From: Roseovarius sp. UBA6217
GTDB lineage: Bacteria > Pseudomonadota > Alphaproteobacteria > Rhodobacterales > Rhodobacteraceae
NCBI GenBank assembly: GCA_002421985.1
Contig: DISF01000029.1
Coordinates: forward strand, 1 to 39,428
DNA: 39,428 bases
Direction of reading: 5' to 3'
The notes below the pieces were generated by a model, which was given only the letters and a program-made list of their open reading frames with translations, had not been told where the DNA came from and searched no databases. This document shows positions 23,300 to 31,428 of this stretch, in pieces; the stretch's first letter is position 1; each line of letters begins with the position of its first letter. The translations under genes and the position numbers were made by a program.

Positions 23300-23629
23300 T
23301 CACCGGCCATAATGATACCCGTAGGAGCGATGGCGCGGCGCATGGCGCGGACCGGGGAGATAGATGTATTTCGTGCCATAACCGCGATGGCCGCGGCTCG
23401 GACGGTAGTTGCTGTGCCCAAGATACCGTGGCCGCGCATAGTCATAGCCGTGATGGACGTTGCCGTAGCCGCGCGAGAGATGCCCGCGATGGTGGCGCTG
23501 GCCTCCTGCGAGGATGACCCTGGCATCGGCGGCGGGAGCGGCCTGGGTGATCGGTGCCGCAGAGGCGACAGGCGCGCCACCAAGGCTGAGGGCCGCGCCG
23601 AAGGCGAGAGCGAGGACTGTGCGAAACAT
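23300..23629 (-). CDS. Small secreted Arg/His/Tyr/Gly-rich protein
   Basis: A 109-residue protein with a signal peptide (about 25 residues, ending VASA). A variable linker precedes a low-complexity tail of H, R, G and Y (RHHRGHLSRGYGNVHHGYDY, then RGYGTKYIYLPGPRHAPRH) ending YGYHYGR. AAGGAG lies directly upstream of the ATG at 23629. It is about 50 bases upstream of the second G/Y/H-rich gene on the same strand, and both end in a YG...YGR pattern. No family is recognised. Confidence 0.72.
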   Translation of the reverse strand: MFRTVLALAFGAALSLGGAPVASAAPITQAAPAADARVILAGGQRHHRGHLSRGYGNVHHGYDYARPRYLGHSNYRPSRGHRGYGTKYIYLPGPRHAPRHRSYGYHYGR

Positions 23630-23830
23630 GGTGTCTCCTTTCAGGTTTGCGTGACAGCGCGGTGCGGGAGCTGTTGTCGGTCGCCCTCACCGCAGGTCGT
23701 GCCCTGAACATGTGTCCACCCGGCCCGGACAGGCAATAACGGCCCCATGATATCCGATATCGTCGGCTTTCAGGGTCATTTCGGGTTACGGGTTATTGAA
23801 TAGCCGCAGGCGCTGGCGCATCTTGTCGCC

Positions 23831-24064
23831 ATGACACGCATCATCGGCATCCTCGCAGCGACCCTCGCGCTCACCCTCTCTGCCAAGGCGGCGATGGCGG
23901 CGTGCCAGGTCGAATACAAGGCCAAACGGGACAATCCGTTTGGGCTTTTCTATAACGTGACCACGGTCAGCGTGCCCTGTTCGGCGGCAGAGGGGGCGCT
24001 TCGGGCGCAGCTCGCGCAACAGGGGCTTACGCTGCTCAAGATCATGTCGAAGAAGGAAAAATAA
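23831..24064 (+). CDS. Small secreted two-cysteine protein of unknown function
   Basis: A 77-residue protein beginning with a signal peptide (MTRIIGILAATLALTLSAKA, cleavage probably after AMA). The mature part is about 54 residues with two cysteines (near residues 25 and 50) that could form a disulfide in the periplasm; it starts ACQVEYKAKRDNPFG. The gene ends 18 bases before the next plus-strand gene, a membrane protein with a winged-helix domain, so the two are probably co-transcribed. It could be a ligand or accessory factor of that protein; this is only inferred from position. Confidence 0.7.
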   Translation: MTRIIGILAATLALTLSAKAAMAACQVEYKAKRDNPFGLFYNVTTVSVPCSAAEGALRAQLAQQGLTLLKIMSKKEK

Positions 24065-24082
24065 CGTGATCCTGCGATCAAG

Positions 24083-24793
24083 ATGAGGCTGGGCGCGCAA
24101 GACAGATCCGCCGCCGACATGCGCCGGTCGGGCACCCGCGTCGTGGTGTTCGGCGTGGTGGCCATCGTTGCGATCCTGACGGTCGCGGCGGTGTTCCTGT
24201 TTCTGAGCCTGCCGGATGCGAATGCCTTCAACGCGCGGGTCGAGCGTATCTTTGTCGAGAACGACGCGCTCACCGGTCAGGGCGAGATAAAGCTGCTTGA
24301 AATCCTCGCCCTGGCGGGCACCGCCTTTTCGGAAACACTTGTCAGTTACCGGATGGTCATATTCGTGCTGCTGGTGTTTTCCACCGCTTTGCTGGTGGCG
24401 TCGCTGGTGTTTCTGGTGATGCTGGCGGCGCTCAACCGGCGCATGGCACAGATCGAGCGGACGGGGATACAGGTCTCGTCGCTGCATATCAGCCGCGAGG
24501 AACGCACTGTCTATCTCAACGACATGGCGTTCAAGCTGACCGATGCCGCGCTCGAGACGCTGAGTATCCTCGCGGAGGCGCGGCTTGACGATGACGTGCT
24601 CAGCGGGGCCGAGATCGAGGCGATCATCTCGGGGCGGCGAGCGGAGGATTGCGAAGAGGCCGCCGGGGCCACCCGGATCAAGCGGCTACGCGACGCGCTG
24701 GGTAATCAACTTGTCAGCGAAATGCTGGTCAAGAACATCGCCCGGCGCGGCTATGTGCTCCTGGTGGATAAATCGGCGATCCGCGTTCAGTGA
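24083..24793 (+). CDS. Membrane-anchored winged-helix protein (putative one-component regulator)
   Basis: A 236-residue protein. Residues about 20-43 (VVVFGVVAIVAILTVAAVFL) and 92-117 (VIFVLLVFSTALLVASLVFL) are membrane helices enclosing a loop of about 47 residues, predicted periplasmic. The C-terminal 100 residues look like an OmpR/PhoB-type winged helix: a beta start (LHISREERTVYLNDMAFK), LTDAALETLSILAEA, LSGAEIEAIISG, TRIKRLRDALGNQL and the wing VKNIARRGYVLLV. ToxR/CadC regulators place the winged helix N-terminal to the membrane, so this order is reversed. An alternative start is the ATG at 24119. No kinase or receiver domain is seen. DNA binding is a prediction from pattern, not demonstrated. 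Confidence 0.72.
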   Translation: MRLGAQDRSAADMRRSGTRVVVFGVVAIVAILTVAAVFLFLSLPDANAFNARVERIFVENDALTGQGEIKLLEILALAGTAFSETLVSYRMVIFVLLVFSTALLVASLVFLVMLAALNRRMAQIERTGIQVSSLHISREERTVYLNDMAFKLTDAALETLSILAEARLDDDVLSGAEIEAIISGRRAEDCEEAAGATRIKRLRDALGNQLVSEMLVKNIARRGYVLLVDKSAIRVQ

Positions 24794-24983
24794 CGGGCAC
24801 AGGCGCGGCACGATGAAAACGGAGGATGCCAGCCGGTTGACCAGCACCCTCCGCCACCCCACGTGCTCCCTACGCACCACACGTGTTACTCTTTGGAAGG
24901 TCCCGGCCATCCTGGCCCTGACCTCTTGAGCCTACAGCAAATGTGCGGCACCGCCAAACCCGGAGTGCCGCGCATTCGTTTCA

Positions 24984-25000
24984 AATTGCGGGGATCAAAC
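24984..25000 (-). terminator. Weak terminator-like hairpin downstream of ask
   Basis: On the minus strand a CGGGG/CCCCG stem with a 6-base loop lies a few bases past the aspartokinase stop and is followed by CAATTT. A second hairpin (GCGGCAC and GTGCCGC, about 24944-24970) follows. Together they could end the ectoine operon transcript, although neither has a long T-run. Confidence 0.4.
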
Positions 25001-25004
25001 CCCG

Positions 25005-26450
25005 TCATGCGGCCTGTCTTGGGGCCTGCGCCGCCCTGCCCTCGATCAGCGCGCGGTGCAACGCGGTAATGCCTGTGTCAAGATCATCGGTGCCCAGCAC
25101 GAATTGCACATCCACGCCGCGGGGCGTCTGATGGGCGGCGATCACCTCGATATCCGCCTCTTCCAGCGCGGCAAGGCCCCGGCTCAGCACCCGGAGCCCC
25201 TTGAGGTCGCGCCCGATGGGCGAGACCAGCGCCAGCGTGCGCGCCGAGACCCGCGCCGCCGGATAAAGCGCCTCCAGATCGCGGGCCACACGCCGCACCA
25301 CCTTGAGCGAGGCCTGCACGTAATGCGTGATCGTGTTGGCGTTCGAGGTCTTGGAGACGATCCACACGTTATGCCGCTTGAGCGCGTCGAGAATCGCGGT
25401 GTCATAGCCCTTGACGCCCACCATGTCCTGCTCGAAGAGCTCCAGCGCCACGACCTTGAGGCCGGTCACGATCTCGACCGCCGGGGTATCGGTCGGCTGA
25501 TCGTCGATCAGCGTGCCGGGATCGCCGGGATCAAAGGCGTTGGTGACGCGCAGGGGCACCTCGGCCTGCCGCAGCGTCTTGGCGGCCTTGGGGTGGATCG
25601 CCTCCATCCCCAGATTCGAGAGCTGATCGGCCACGTCGTAATTGGTATGGCCCAGTTTACGCACCGCCTCTTCGCCCACCAGTTTCGGATCGGCCGAAGA
25701 CAGGTGAAACTCCTTGTGGATGATCGCCTCGCGCGCGCCGGTATGGGCCGCGATACGGGCGAATGTCACCTCGGAATAGCCGCGATCAAACTCGCGCATC
25801 AAGCCTTCGGAGCATTGCGCATAGCCGGTGACGATGGGCATTTCCGCGCTCAAATCCACATCGCTCAAGCCCGCCGCGATCCGCTCCGACAGCGTATGCC
25901 CGGTCTCGTCGCGCCAGCCGCTGAGGTCGATGAACCGCGCATTGACGCCCGCGCGCTGCAACAGAAGCGTGGTGACAAAGGCCGAATGCGCCTCGCCCAG
26001 ACCCGAGAGCAATTCGCGGATGACCATCATGTGATCGCTGAGGCGAAAATGCCCGTAGGAACAAAGCCGTTGCAGATCGAACAGGCAGGACCGCGCGCCC
26101 TCGATCCGGTCGCGCACGAATTCATCGGCCATGCTGCGGTCGCCGGGGTTGCCCAGAATATCGCCATGCGCGGCGCGCATCGCGCGCCCCACCTCGGTCA
26201 GCGCATCAAGCCAGCCGTGATCGTCATCGTTGTTGGCAAAGCGCGCATAGACGCCCGGTTGCCCGGATTTCTTGTGCTCCAGCAGCAGGTTGGTGATGCC
26301 GCCAAAGGCCGACACGACGAAGACGCGACCATAAAGCGCCGCCCCCTCGCGGCCTGCGATAAAGAGCGTGTCGAGCAGCTCATTGACACGACTCATCGAC
26401 GTGCCGCCGATCTTCTCGACGGTGTGGGTTGGAAATGTCATATCCCTCAT
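25005..26450 (-). CDS. ask: Aspartate kinase, ectoine-cluster type
   Basis: A 481-residue aspartokinase supplying aspartyl phosphate for ectoine synthesis. The N-terminal VEKIGGTSMSRVNELLDTL carries the kinase KxGGTS motif. The middle shows GVNARFIDLSGWRD, IVTGYAQCSEGL, RGYSEVTFARIAAHT and IHPKAAKTLRQAEVPLRVTN. The C-terminal third holds ACT-type regulatory folds (VVALELFEQDMVGVKGYD, LALVSPIGRDLKGLRVLSR). This divergent form, characteristic of ectoine clusters, is thought to escape normal feedback control. The ATG at 26450 has GGAAAGG upstream; one at 26441 is an alternative. It is the last gene of the operon, 25 bases after ectC. Confidence 0.94.
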   Translation of the reverse strand: MRDMTFPTHTVEKIGGTSMSRVNELLDTLFIAGREGAALYGRVFVVSAFGGITNLLLEHKKSGQPGVYARFANNDDDHGWLDALTEVGRAMRAAHGDILGNPGDRSMADEFVRDRIEGARSCLFDLQRLCSYGHFRLSDHMMVIRELLSGLGEAHSAFVTTLLLQRAGVNARFIDLSGWRDETGHTLSERIAAGLSDVDLSAEMPIVTGYAQCSEGLMREFDRGYSEVTFARIAAHTGAREAIIHKEFHLSSADPKLVGEEAVRKLGHTNYDVADQLSNLGMEAIHPKAAKTLRQAEVPLRVTNAFDPGDPGTLIDDQPTDTPAVEIVTGLKVVALELFEQDMVGVKGYDTAILDALKRHNVWIVSKTSNANTITHYVQASLKVVRRVARDLEALYPAARVSARTLALVSPIGRDLKGLRVLSRGLAALEEADIEVIAAHQTPRGVDVQFVLGTDDLDTGITALHRALIEGRAAQAPRQAA

Positions 26451-26475
26451 GCCGGGGCCTTTCCGCCCCGTCCTC

Positions 26476-26868
26476 TCAGGTTGATTGAAGCGCGTAAGAG
26501 CCGTCGGCCTGATGCACCTCGTTGCCCGTCACCGGCGGGTTGAAGCAGCAGGCCATCACAAGCTCTTCTTCGGCGCGCAGGGTGTGGCGATCGTGCTTGT
26601 CAAGCGCATACATCACGCCGGGCGTGATCTCATGCGTCTCGCCGGTGGCCAGATCGGTGATCGAGCCTTTGCCCTGCATACAGTAGACGCTCTCGAAATG
26701 GTTCTTGTACTCAAAGGTGTGCTCCGATCCCGGCTCCAGAAAGGTGATGTGGAAAGAAAACCCCATCCCGTCATCGGCCAGAAGCATCCGCACGCTTGAC
26801 CATTGTGCATCGGACACAACGCGGTTGCGCTCTTCCTTGATGATCTTGTTGAAATCCCTGACGATCAT
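26476..26868 (-). CDS. ectC: L-ectoine synthase
   Basis: A 130-residue cupin that cyclises N-gamma-acetyl-diaminobutyrate to ectoine. Evidence: MIVRDFNKIIKEERNRVV, MGFSFHITFLEPGSEHTFEY, HFESVYCMQGKGSITDLATG, PGVMYALDKHDRHTLRA and the C-terminal CCFNPPVTGNEVHQADGSYA, all diagnostic for EctC including the metal-binding Glu, Tyr and His positions. It starts at ATG 26868, six bases after the ectB stop. No ectoine hydroxylase (ectD) follows. Confidence 0.97.
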   Translation of the reverse strand: MIVRDFNKIIKEERNRVVSDAQWSSVRMLLADDGMGFSFHITFLEPGSEHTFEYKNHFESVYCMQGKGSITDLATGETHEITPGVMYALDKHDRHTLRAEEELVMACCFNPPVTGNEVHQADGSYALQST

Positions 26869-26874
26869 GTTCCG

Positions 26875-28167
26875 TTACTCCGCAGCTATTTTCCGGGTCT
26901 TGGTCACATCCCGCACCGCCTGCGCGAGGATGTCCAGCCCTTTGGCGAATGTGTCCTCGGGCGTGGTCAGCGGGGCAAGCACCTTGACCACCTCATCGCG
27001 CGCGCCCGAAGTCTCGATTATGAGGCCCAATTCAAAGGCCCGCGCGCAGATCGCGCCCGCCAGATCGCCATTGCCCACATCGACGCCCTGCATCATGCCG
27101 CGCCCCTTGAGGCGGGCACCGGGGATGGTGTCGGCGATCCGCGACAGCGCCGCGCGCAGCACCTCGGCCTTGGCGGCAATCTCTTGCTGGAACGCGTCGT
27201 CGCGCCAGAACTTTTCCAGCGCCACGCGCGCGGTGACAAAGGCATGGGTGTTGCCCCGGAAGGTGCCGTTATGCTCGGCCGGGCCCCAGATATCATGCTC
27301 GGGCTTGATGAGCAGCGCGGCAAAGGGCAGGCCCATGCCGGAAAAGCTCTTGGCCATGGGGATGAGATCCGGCTCGATGCCCATCTCCTCGAAGCTGAAG
27401 AAGGTGCCGGTGCGCCCGCAGCCGGCCTGAATGTCATCGACGATCAGCAGCGCGCCATGCTCGCGGGCGATCCGCGCGATGCCCTGCATGAAGGCGGTGG
27501 AGGCCGCGTTGAGCCCGCCCTCGCCCTGCACCGGCTCGATGATGAAGGCCGCGGGCGCATCGACGCCGCTTGACGGGTTGGAAAGCATCTCCTCGATGAT
27601 GCGCAGGCTGTCCACATCCGCGCCAAACGCGCCCTCGAATGGCATATGGGTGGTGCCGCAGAGCGGCCCGCCGCCCGCGCCCGCGCGCTTCGACGCGTTG
27701 CCGGTGCACGAGAGCGCGCCCATGGTCATACCGTGAAACCCGTTGGTAAAGGCGATGATGTTGCGCCGCCCGGTGACCTTGCGCGCCAGCTTCATCGCCG
27801 CCTCAACCGCGTTGGTGCCGGTAGGGCCGGTCATCATCACCTTGTAATCCATACCGCGCGGTTTCAGGATGATGTCCTCGAAGGCGCGCAGGAAATCGGC
27901 CTTGGCACCGGTGTGCATGTCAAGGCCGTGGGTGACGCCATCGGCGGTGATATGCTCGATCAGCGCGGCCTTCATGTCGGGGTCATTATGCCCGTAGTTG
28001 AGCGACGAACACCCGGCGAGAAAGTCGATATAGCTGCGCCCCGTCGCATCGGTAAGCTCTGAGCCCTGCGCCTTGATGAAAGACGTGGGAAAGCTGCGGC
28101 AATAGCTGCGCGCCTCGGATTCGCGGCGGGAATAGATGTCGAGATCGGCTGATTGCTCAGTCGGCAT
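26875..28167 (-). CDS. ectB: Diaminobutyrate-2-oxoglutarate transaminase
   Basis: A 430-residue class III PLP aminotransferase converting aspartate semialdehyde to diaminobutyrate with glutamate as donor. Seen: SRRESEARSYCRSFPTSF, DFLAGCSSLNYGHNDP, MMTGPTGTNAVEAAMKLARK, FTNGFHGMTMGALSCTGN, IEPVQGEGGLNAAS, the cofactor Asp in LIVDDIQAGCGRTG and the Schiff-base Lys in PMAKSFSGMGLP. Full length. It lies between ectA (43 bases upstream) and ectC (six bases downstream). Confidence 0.97.
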   Translation of the reverse strand: MPTEQSADLDIYSRRESEARSYCRSFPTSFIKAQGSELTDATGRSYIDFLAGCSSLNYGHNDPDMKAALIEHITADGVTHGLDMHTGAKADFLRAFEDIILKPRGMDYKVMMTGPTGTNAVEAAMKLARKVTGRRNIIAFTNGFHGMTMGALSCTGNASKRAGAGGGPLCGTTHMPFEGAFGADVDSLRIIEEMLSNPSSGVDAPAAFIIEPVQGEGGLNAASTAFMQGIARIAREHGALLIVDDIQAGCGRTGTFFSFEEMGIEPDLIPMAKSFSGMGLPFAALLIKPEHDIWGPAEHNGTFRGNTHAFVTARVALEKFWRDDAFQQEIAAKAEVLRAALSRIADTIPGARLKGRGMMQGVDVGNGDLAGAICARAFELGLIIETSGARDEVVKVLAPLTTPEDTFAKGLDILAQAVRDVTKTRKIAAE

Positions 28168-28210
28168 GTCATGTTCCTTCGTGTGATTGGGGAGCGGGCG
28201 GCGGCCCCGG

Positions 28211-28741
28211 TCAGGCCGCCTTTTTCATCCGCGCCTTGAGAGAGATCGTCACCATATATTCGGTGTCGTGAAGCTCGTCGAAATGCTGCGATTTCGAGAA
28301 ATAGGGCGCGCTTGACAGCTCTGCCTCGCTCAGCTCGGTGAACTTGCGAAAGAGCGCCCAGCTTGCGGCATTGTCTCGGGTGATGGTGGTCTGCACGCGA
28401 GTCACGCCCTTGGTGCTCTCACGCGACAACAGCCCGCGGAGCATCAGCGTGCCAAGCCCGGTGCCGCGCGCCTTTTCCGAAACGGCGACCTGCCAGACAA
28501 ACAGCGTCTCGGGGTCGTCGGGCAGGCGGTAGCCCGAAATCCAGCCGACAATCTCGCCATCCATCTCGGCGACGATGCAGGTATCGCGGAAATGGTCGCA
28601 CTGCACGAGGTTGCAATACATGGAATTCTCGTCGAGCGGCTTGCAGGCGCGAACGAGCCTCCAGATATCCGCCCCGTCCTCTGCCACCGGTTTGCGCAGC
28701 GATGGCACTGATTTTCCGAAAATTTCCCTTGCATGGCGCAT
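28211..28741 (-). CDS. ectA: L-2,4-diaminobutyrate acetyltransferase
   Basis: A 176-residue GNAT-fold enzyme acetylating the gamma-amino group of diaminobutyrate. Motifs: LRKPVAEDGADIWRLVRACK, LDENSMYCNLVQCDHF, GWISGYRLPDDPETLFVWQV and the acetyl-CoA-binding EKARGTGLGTLMLRGLL, then TTITRDNAASWALFRKF. ATG 28741, with GAGGG upstream, follows an AT-rich divergent promoter carrying a palindrome that probably binds the MarR-type regulator. First gene of ectA-ectB-ectC-ask. Confidence 0.97.
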   Translation of the reverse strand: MRHAREIFGKSVPSLRKPVAEDGADIWRLVRACKPLDENSMYCNLVQCDHFRDTCIVAEMDGEIVGWISGYRLPDDPETLFVWQVAVSEKARGTGLGTLMLRGLLSRESTKGVTRVQTTITRDNAASWALFRKFTELSEAELSSAPYFSKSQHFDELHDTEYMVTISLKARMKKAA

Positions 28742-28771
28742 GGATGATCAGCCCTCTTTTGTTTCGATTGA

Positions 28772-28788
28772 CTAAGTATAATACTTAG
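28772..28788. promoter_or_regulatory. ectA promoter palindrome (candidate EctR operator)
   Basis: CTAAGTATAATACTTAG is a perfect 8-bp inverted repeat around one central base. On the minus strand it overlaps a -10-like TATACT that stands 15 bases from TTGATT, so a bound dimer would block ectA transcription. MarR-type EctR repressors in other halophiles bind palindromes over the ect -10 region. The surrounding 28750-28910 is strikingly AT-rich compared with the rest of the window. Confidence 0.65.
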
Positions 28789-28973
28789 CCTATAAAATCA
28801 ACCTTTATCCGCAAAATAGTTATTATGACGAATTTGTGACCGGAAAACGCAGGCTTATGCAGTAATTATCATTAGCGTTGTCTATTATATAGAGCGAAAA
28901 TGGCAAGAGAGGGAAGGATTTGCAATTGAGTGACAGCTTTGCGACCATCGCGTCGATCACCGGGAGAGACCTC

Positions 28974-29450
28974 ATGGATCGCACCGATCAAAGCCTTATC
29001 GCGCTGCGGCGCATCCTGCGCGCGACGGAAATTTACGGGCGCAAGCTTGCGAACGCCGCCGGGTTGACGCCGGTGCAATTTCGCGTGCTTCAGATCGTGG
29101 CAGAGCGCGGCCAGAGCACGGCGACCGAGATTGCCCGCCGGATGCGCGTCTCACAGGCGACGGTCACCTCGCTGGTGGACAAGCTGGTGAAACAAGGCAT
29201 GGTCACGCGCGAGAAATCACAGGAGGATCGGCGGCAGATCAATATCCTGATTTCCCAGGCCGGCCGCGACACGATCCGCCTTGCGCCGGACGCGCTTCAA
29301 CAACGCTATGTGCGCAAGTTCGAGGCGCTGGAGGAATGGGAACAGGCGCAGCTTGTCGCTTCGCTGGAGCGGGTGGCGGCGATGCTTGATGCCGACGAGA
29401 TCGACGCCTCGCCGGTGCTTGATACCGGCGATCTGCGCGGCGCATCCTGA
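28974..29450 (+). CDS. ectR: MarR family regulator (EctR-like)
   Basis: A 158-residue winged-helix repressor: LTPVQFRVLQIVAERG, TATEIARRMRVSQATVTSLV, DKLVKQGMVTREKSQEDRRQ and INILISQAGRDTI form the MarR fold, with dimerisation helices at both ends. ATG 28974 with a GGAGAG site is chosen over a TTG at 28920, which would add 18 residues. It is divergent from ectA across an AT-rich intergenic region. By analogy with EctR of methylotrophs and other halophiles it likely represses the ectoine operon at low osmolarity. The symbol rests on position more than on distinctive residues. Confidence 0.83.
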   Translation: MDRTDQSLIALRRILRATEIYGRKLANAAGLTPVQFRVLQIVAERGQSTATEIARRMRVSQATVTSLVDKLVKQGMVTREKSQEDRRQINILISQAGRDTIRLAPDALQQRYVRKFEALEEWEQAQLVASLERVAAMLDADEIDASPVLDTGDLRGAS

Positions 29451-29460
29451 GGCAGGCATG

Positions 29461-29486
29461 AAAACGCCCGCCACGGGGGGCGGGCG
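29461..29486 (-). terminator. Terminator of the DUF2853 gene
   Basis: CGCCCGCC (29465-29472) and GGCGGGCG (29479-29486) form an 8-bp perfect stem. On the minus strand it is followed by TTTT (29464-29461). It lies 24 bases past the DUF2853 stop and may also serve the convergent ectR transcript. Confidence 0.85.
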
Positions 29487-29509
29487 CATGGGCAACGGCG
29501 CGGGGCCGA

Positions 29510-29851
29510 TCAGTCGTAGACGGCTTCCTTGCCGAAATGCCTGGTCAGCATATAATAGACCACGGCGCGATACTTGTTGCGCTCGGAGCGGCCATAGGTA
29601 TCGAGCACCTGGTTGATCGCATCCATCAGAGCGGGGCTGTCGGCAAGGCCCAGTTTCTTGATGAGGAAATTGTTCTTGACGGTTTCAAGCTCGGCGGGCT
29701 GGCCCGCCGCCACGGTCGCAGCATCGGCGTCGTAGATCGCCGGACCACAGCCGATCGTCACCTTGGTGAGCAGGGCCATATCCGGCTCAATCCCGCATTT
29801 GTTGCGCAGGTCATCCGCGTAGCGTGCAATCAGATCGTCACGTTTTCCCAT
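29510..29851 (-). CDS. DUF2853 family protein
   Basis: A 113-residue helical protein matching the DUF2853 pattern, from memory: MGKRDDLIARYADDLRNKCG, PDMALLTKVTIGCGPAIYDA, VKNNFLIKKLGLADS and a C-terminal SERNKYRAVVYYMLTRHFGK. No signal peptide or membrane helix. The family is widespread in alphaproteobacteria and bacteroidetes with unknown function. ATG 29851 with GGGAGA upstream is chosen over a TTG one codon earlier. It is monocistronic, with its own terminator. Confidence 0.85.
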   Translation of the reverse strand: MGKRDDLIARYADDLRNKCGIEPDMALLTKVTIGCGPAIYDADAATVAAGQPAELETVKNNFLIKKLGLADSPALMDAINQVLDTYGRSERNKYRAVVYYMLTRHFGKEAVYD

Positions 29852-29983
29852 CAACTATCTCCCAATCACCCGGCGTTGTCGCCGGTTCCTCGTTTCACCA
29901 AGCCCCTTGAGTGGCCCTCGGCGAGGATAGCGGCAGTTGATCTGCCCACAAAGGGAAAAGTGCCCGGCCTCTCCCCGCCAAAG

Positions 29984-30015
29984 AAAAACGCCCGCCAGCC
30001 AAGGGCAAGCGGGCG
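29984..30015 (-). terminator. Terminator of ahcY
   Basis: CGCCCGC (29989-29995) and GCGGGCG (30009-30015) form a stem that on the minus strand is followed by five T (29988-29984). It lies 25 bases beyond the ahcY stop codon. Confidence 0.85.
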
Positions 30016-30039
30016 CAAATCCCATGCAAGCCGCGCCGC

Positions 30040-31428
30040 TCAGTAGCGGTAATGCTCGGGCTTGAACGGCCCTTCCGGCGACACGCCGATATAGGCGGCC
30101 TGTTCGGGGCTCATCTTGGTCAGTTTCACGCCGATGCGATCAAGATGCAGGCGTGCGACCTTTTCATCGAGATGCTTGGGCAGGATATAGACCTCGTTGC
30201 CATATTGATCGCCCTTTGTCCAAAGCTCGATCTGCGCCAGCACCTGATTGGTAAACGACGCCGACATCACGAAACTGGGGTGCCCGGTGGCGTTGCCGAG
30301 GTTCAGCAGGCGCCCCTCGGACAGCAGGATGATGCGATTGCCCGAAGGCATCTCGATCATGTCCACCTGCTCCTTGATATTGGTCCATTTGTGGTTCTTG
30401 AGGGCCGCCACCTGAATTTCATTGTCGAAATGGCCGATATTGCCGACAATCGCCATGTCCTTCATCTCGCGCATATGCTCGATGCGGATCACATCCTTGT
30501 TGCCGGTGGTGGTGATGAAGATATCCGCCGAAGAGACGACATCCTCCAGAAGCACCACCTCGAACCCGTCCATCGCCGCCTGAAGCGCGCAAATCGGATC
30601 GACCTCGGTCACCTTCACGCGCGCACCGGCACCGCGCAACGACGCGGCAGAGCCTTTGCCGACATCGCCATAGCCCATCACGACCGCAACCTTGCCCGCC
30701 ATCATCGTATCGGTGGCGCGGCGGATCCCGTCGACGAGGCTTTCCTTGCAGCCATATTTGTTGTCGAATTTCGACTTGGTCACGCTGTCGTTCACGTTGA
30801 TCGCCGGGAAGGGCAGTTGGCCCTGCTTGTGCAATTCATAAAGGCGATGCACGCCGGTTGTGGTCTCCTCGGACACGCCCTTGATCTGGTCACGCACGCG
30901 TGTGAACCAGCCGGGGCTGGCGGCCATGCGCCTGGCGATCTGCGCCTTGATGACGGCTTCTTCCTCGGATTGCGGGACCGGGATGACATCCTCGCCCGCC
31001 TCGGCGCGCGCGCCAAGCAGCACGTAAAGCGTGGCATCGCCGCCATCGTCGAGGATCATGTTGGGGCCATCCTCGAACTGGAACGACCGGTCGAGGTAAT
31101 CCCAATGCTCCTCAAGGCTCTGGCCCTTGACCGCGAAAACAGGCGTTCCGCCCTCGGCAATCGCCGCCGCCGCGTGATTTTGCGTTGAAAAGATGTTGCA
31201 CGACGCCCAGCGCACATCGGCCCCAAGCTCGACAAGCGTTTCGATCAGGACAGCGGTCTGGATGGTCATGTGCAGGCTTCCGACGATCCGCGCGCCCTTG
31301 AGCGGCTTTGCCTCGCCATATTCGCGGCGCAGCGCCATCAGGCCAGGCATTTCGGTTTCGGCAATATCAATCTCCTTGCGGCCATAGGCGGCGAGGCTGA
31401 TATCCTTGACGATGTAATCCTTTGCCAT
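30040..31428 (-). CDS. ahcY: S-adenosylhomocysteine hydrolase
   Basis: A 462-residue NAD-dependent enzyme splitting S-adenosylhomocysteine to adenosine and homocysteine, keeping methyltransferases such as CcrM free of product inhibition. Evidence: GSLHMTIQTAVLIETLVELG, ASCNIFSTQNHAAAAIAEGG, the catalytic Lys/Asp in VNDSVTKSKFDNKYGC, NAD-binding MGYGDVGKGSAASLRGAGAR, IFITTTGNKDVI, VGNIGHFDNEIQ and the invariant C-terminus PFKPEHYRY. ATG 31428; AAGGAG lies about 11 bases upstream. Monocistronic. No SAH riboswitch was recognised upstream. Confidence 0.98.
   Translation of the reverse strand: MAKDYIVKDISLAAYGRKEIDIAETEMPGLMALRREYGEAKPLKGARIVGSLHMTIQTAVLIETLVELGADVRWASCNIFSTQNHAAAAIAEGGTPVFAVKGQSLEEHWDYLDRSFQFEDGPNMILDDGGDATLYVLLGARAEAGEDVIPVPQSEEEAVIKAQIARRMAASPGWFTRVRDQIKGVSEETTTGVHRLYELHKQGQLPFPAINVNDSVTKSKFDNKYGCKESLVDGIRRATDTMMAGKVAVVMGYGDVGKGSAASLRGAGARVKVTEVDPICALQAAMDGFEVVLLEDVVSSADIFITTTGNKDVIRIEHMREMKDMAIVGNIGHFDNEIQVAALKNHKWTNIKEQVDMIEMPSGNRIILLSEGRLLNLGNATGHPSFVMSASFTNQVLAQIELWTKGDQYGNEVYILPKHLDEKVARLHLDRIGVKLTKMSPEQAAYIGVSPEGPFKPEHYRY

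Noticed and set aside
23745..23775. GATATCCGATATC near-palindrome upstream of the two-Cys peptide gene
   Set aside because: The symmetry is broken at the centre and only one copy exists, so an operator claim would be weak.
24975..25000. tRNA T-arm-like GGGGATCAAACCCC
   Set aside because: No acceptor, anticodon or D arm could be folded around it; it fits better as a hairpin after the aspartokinase stop.
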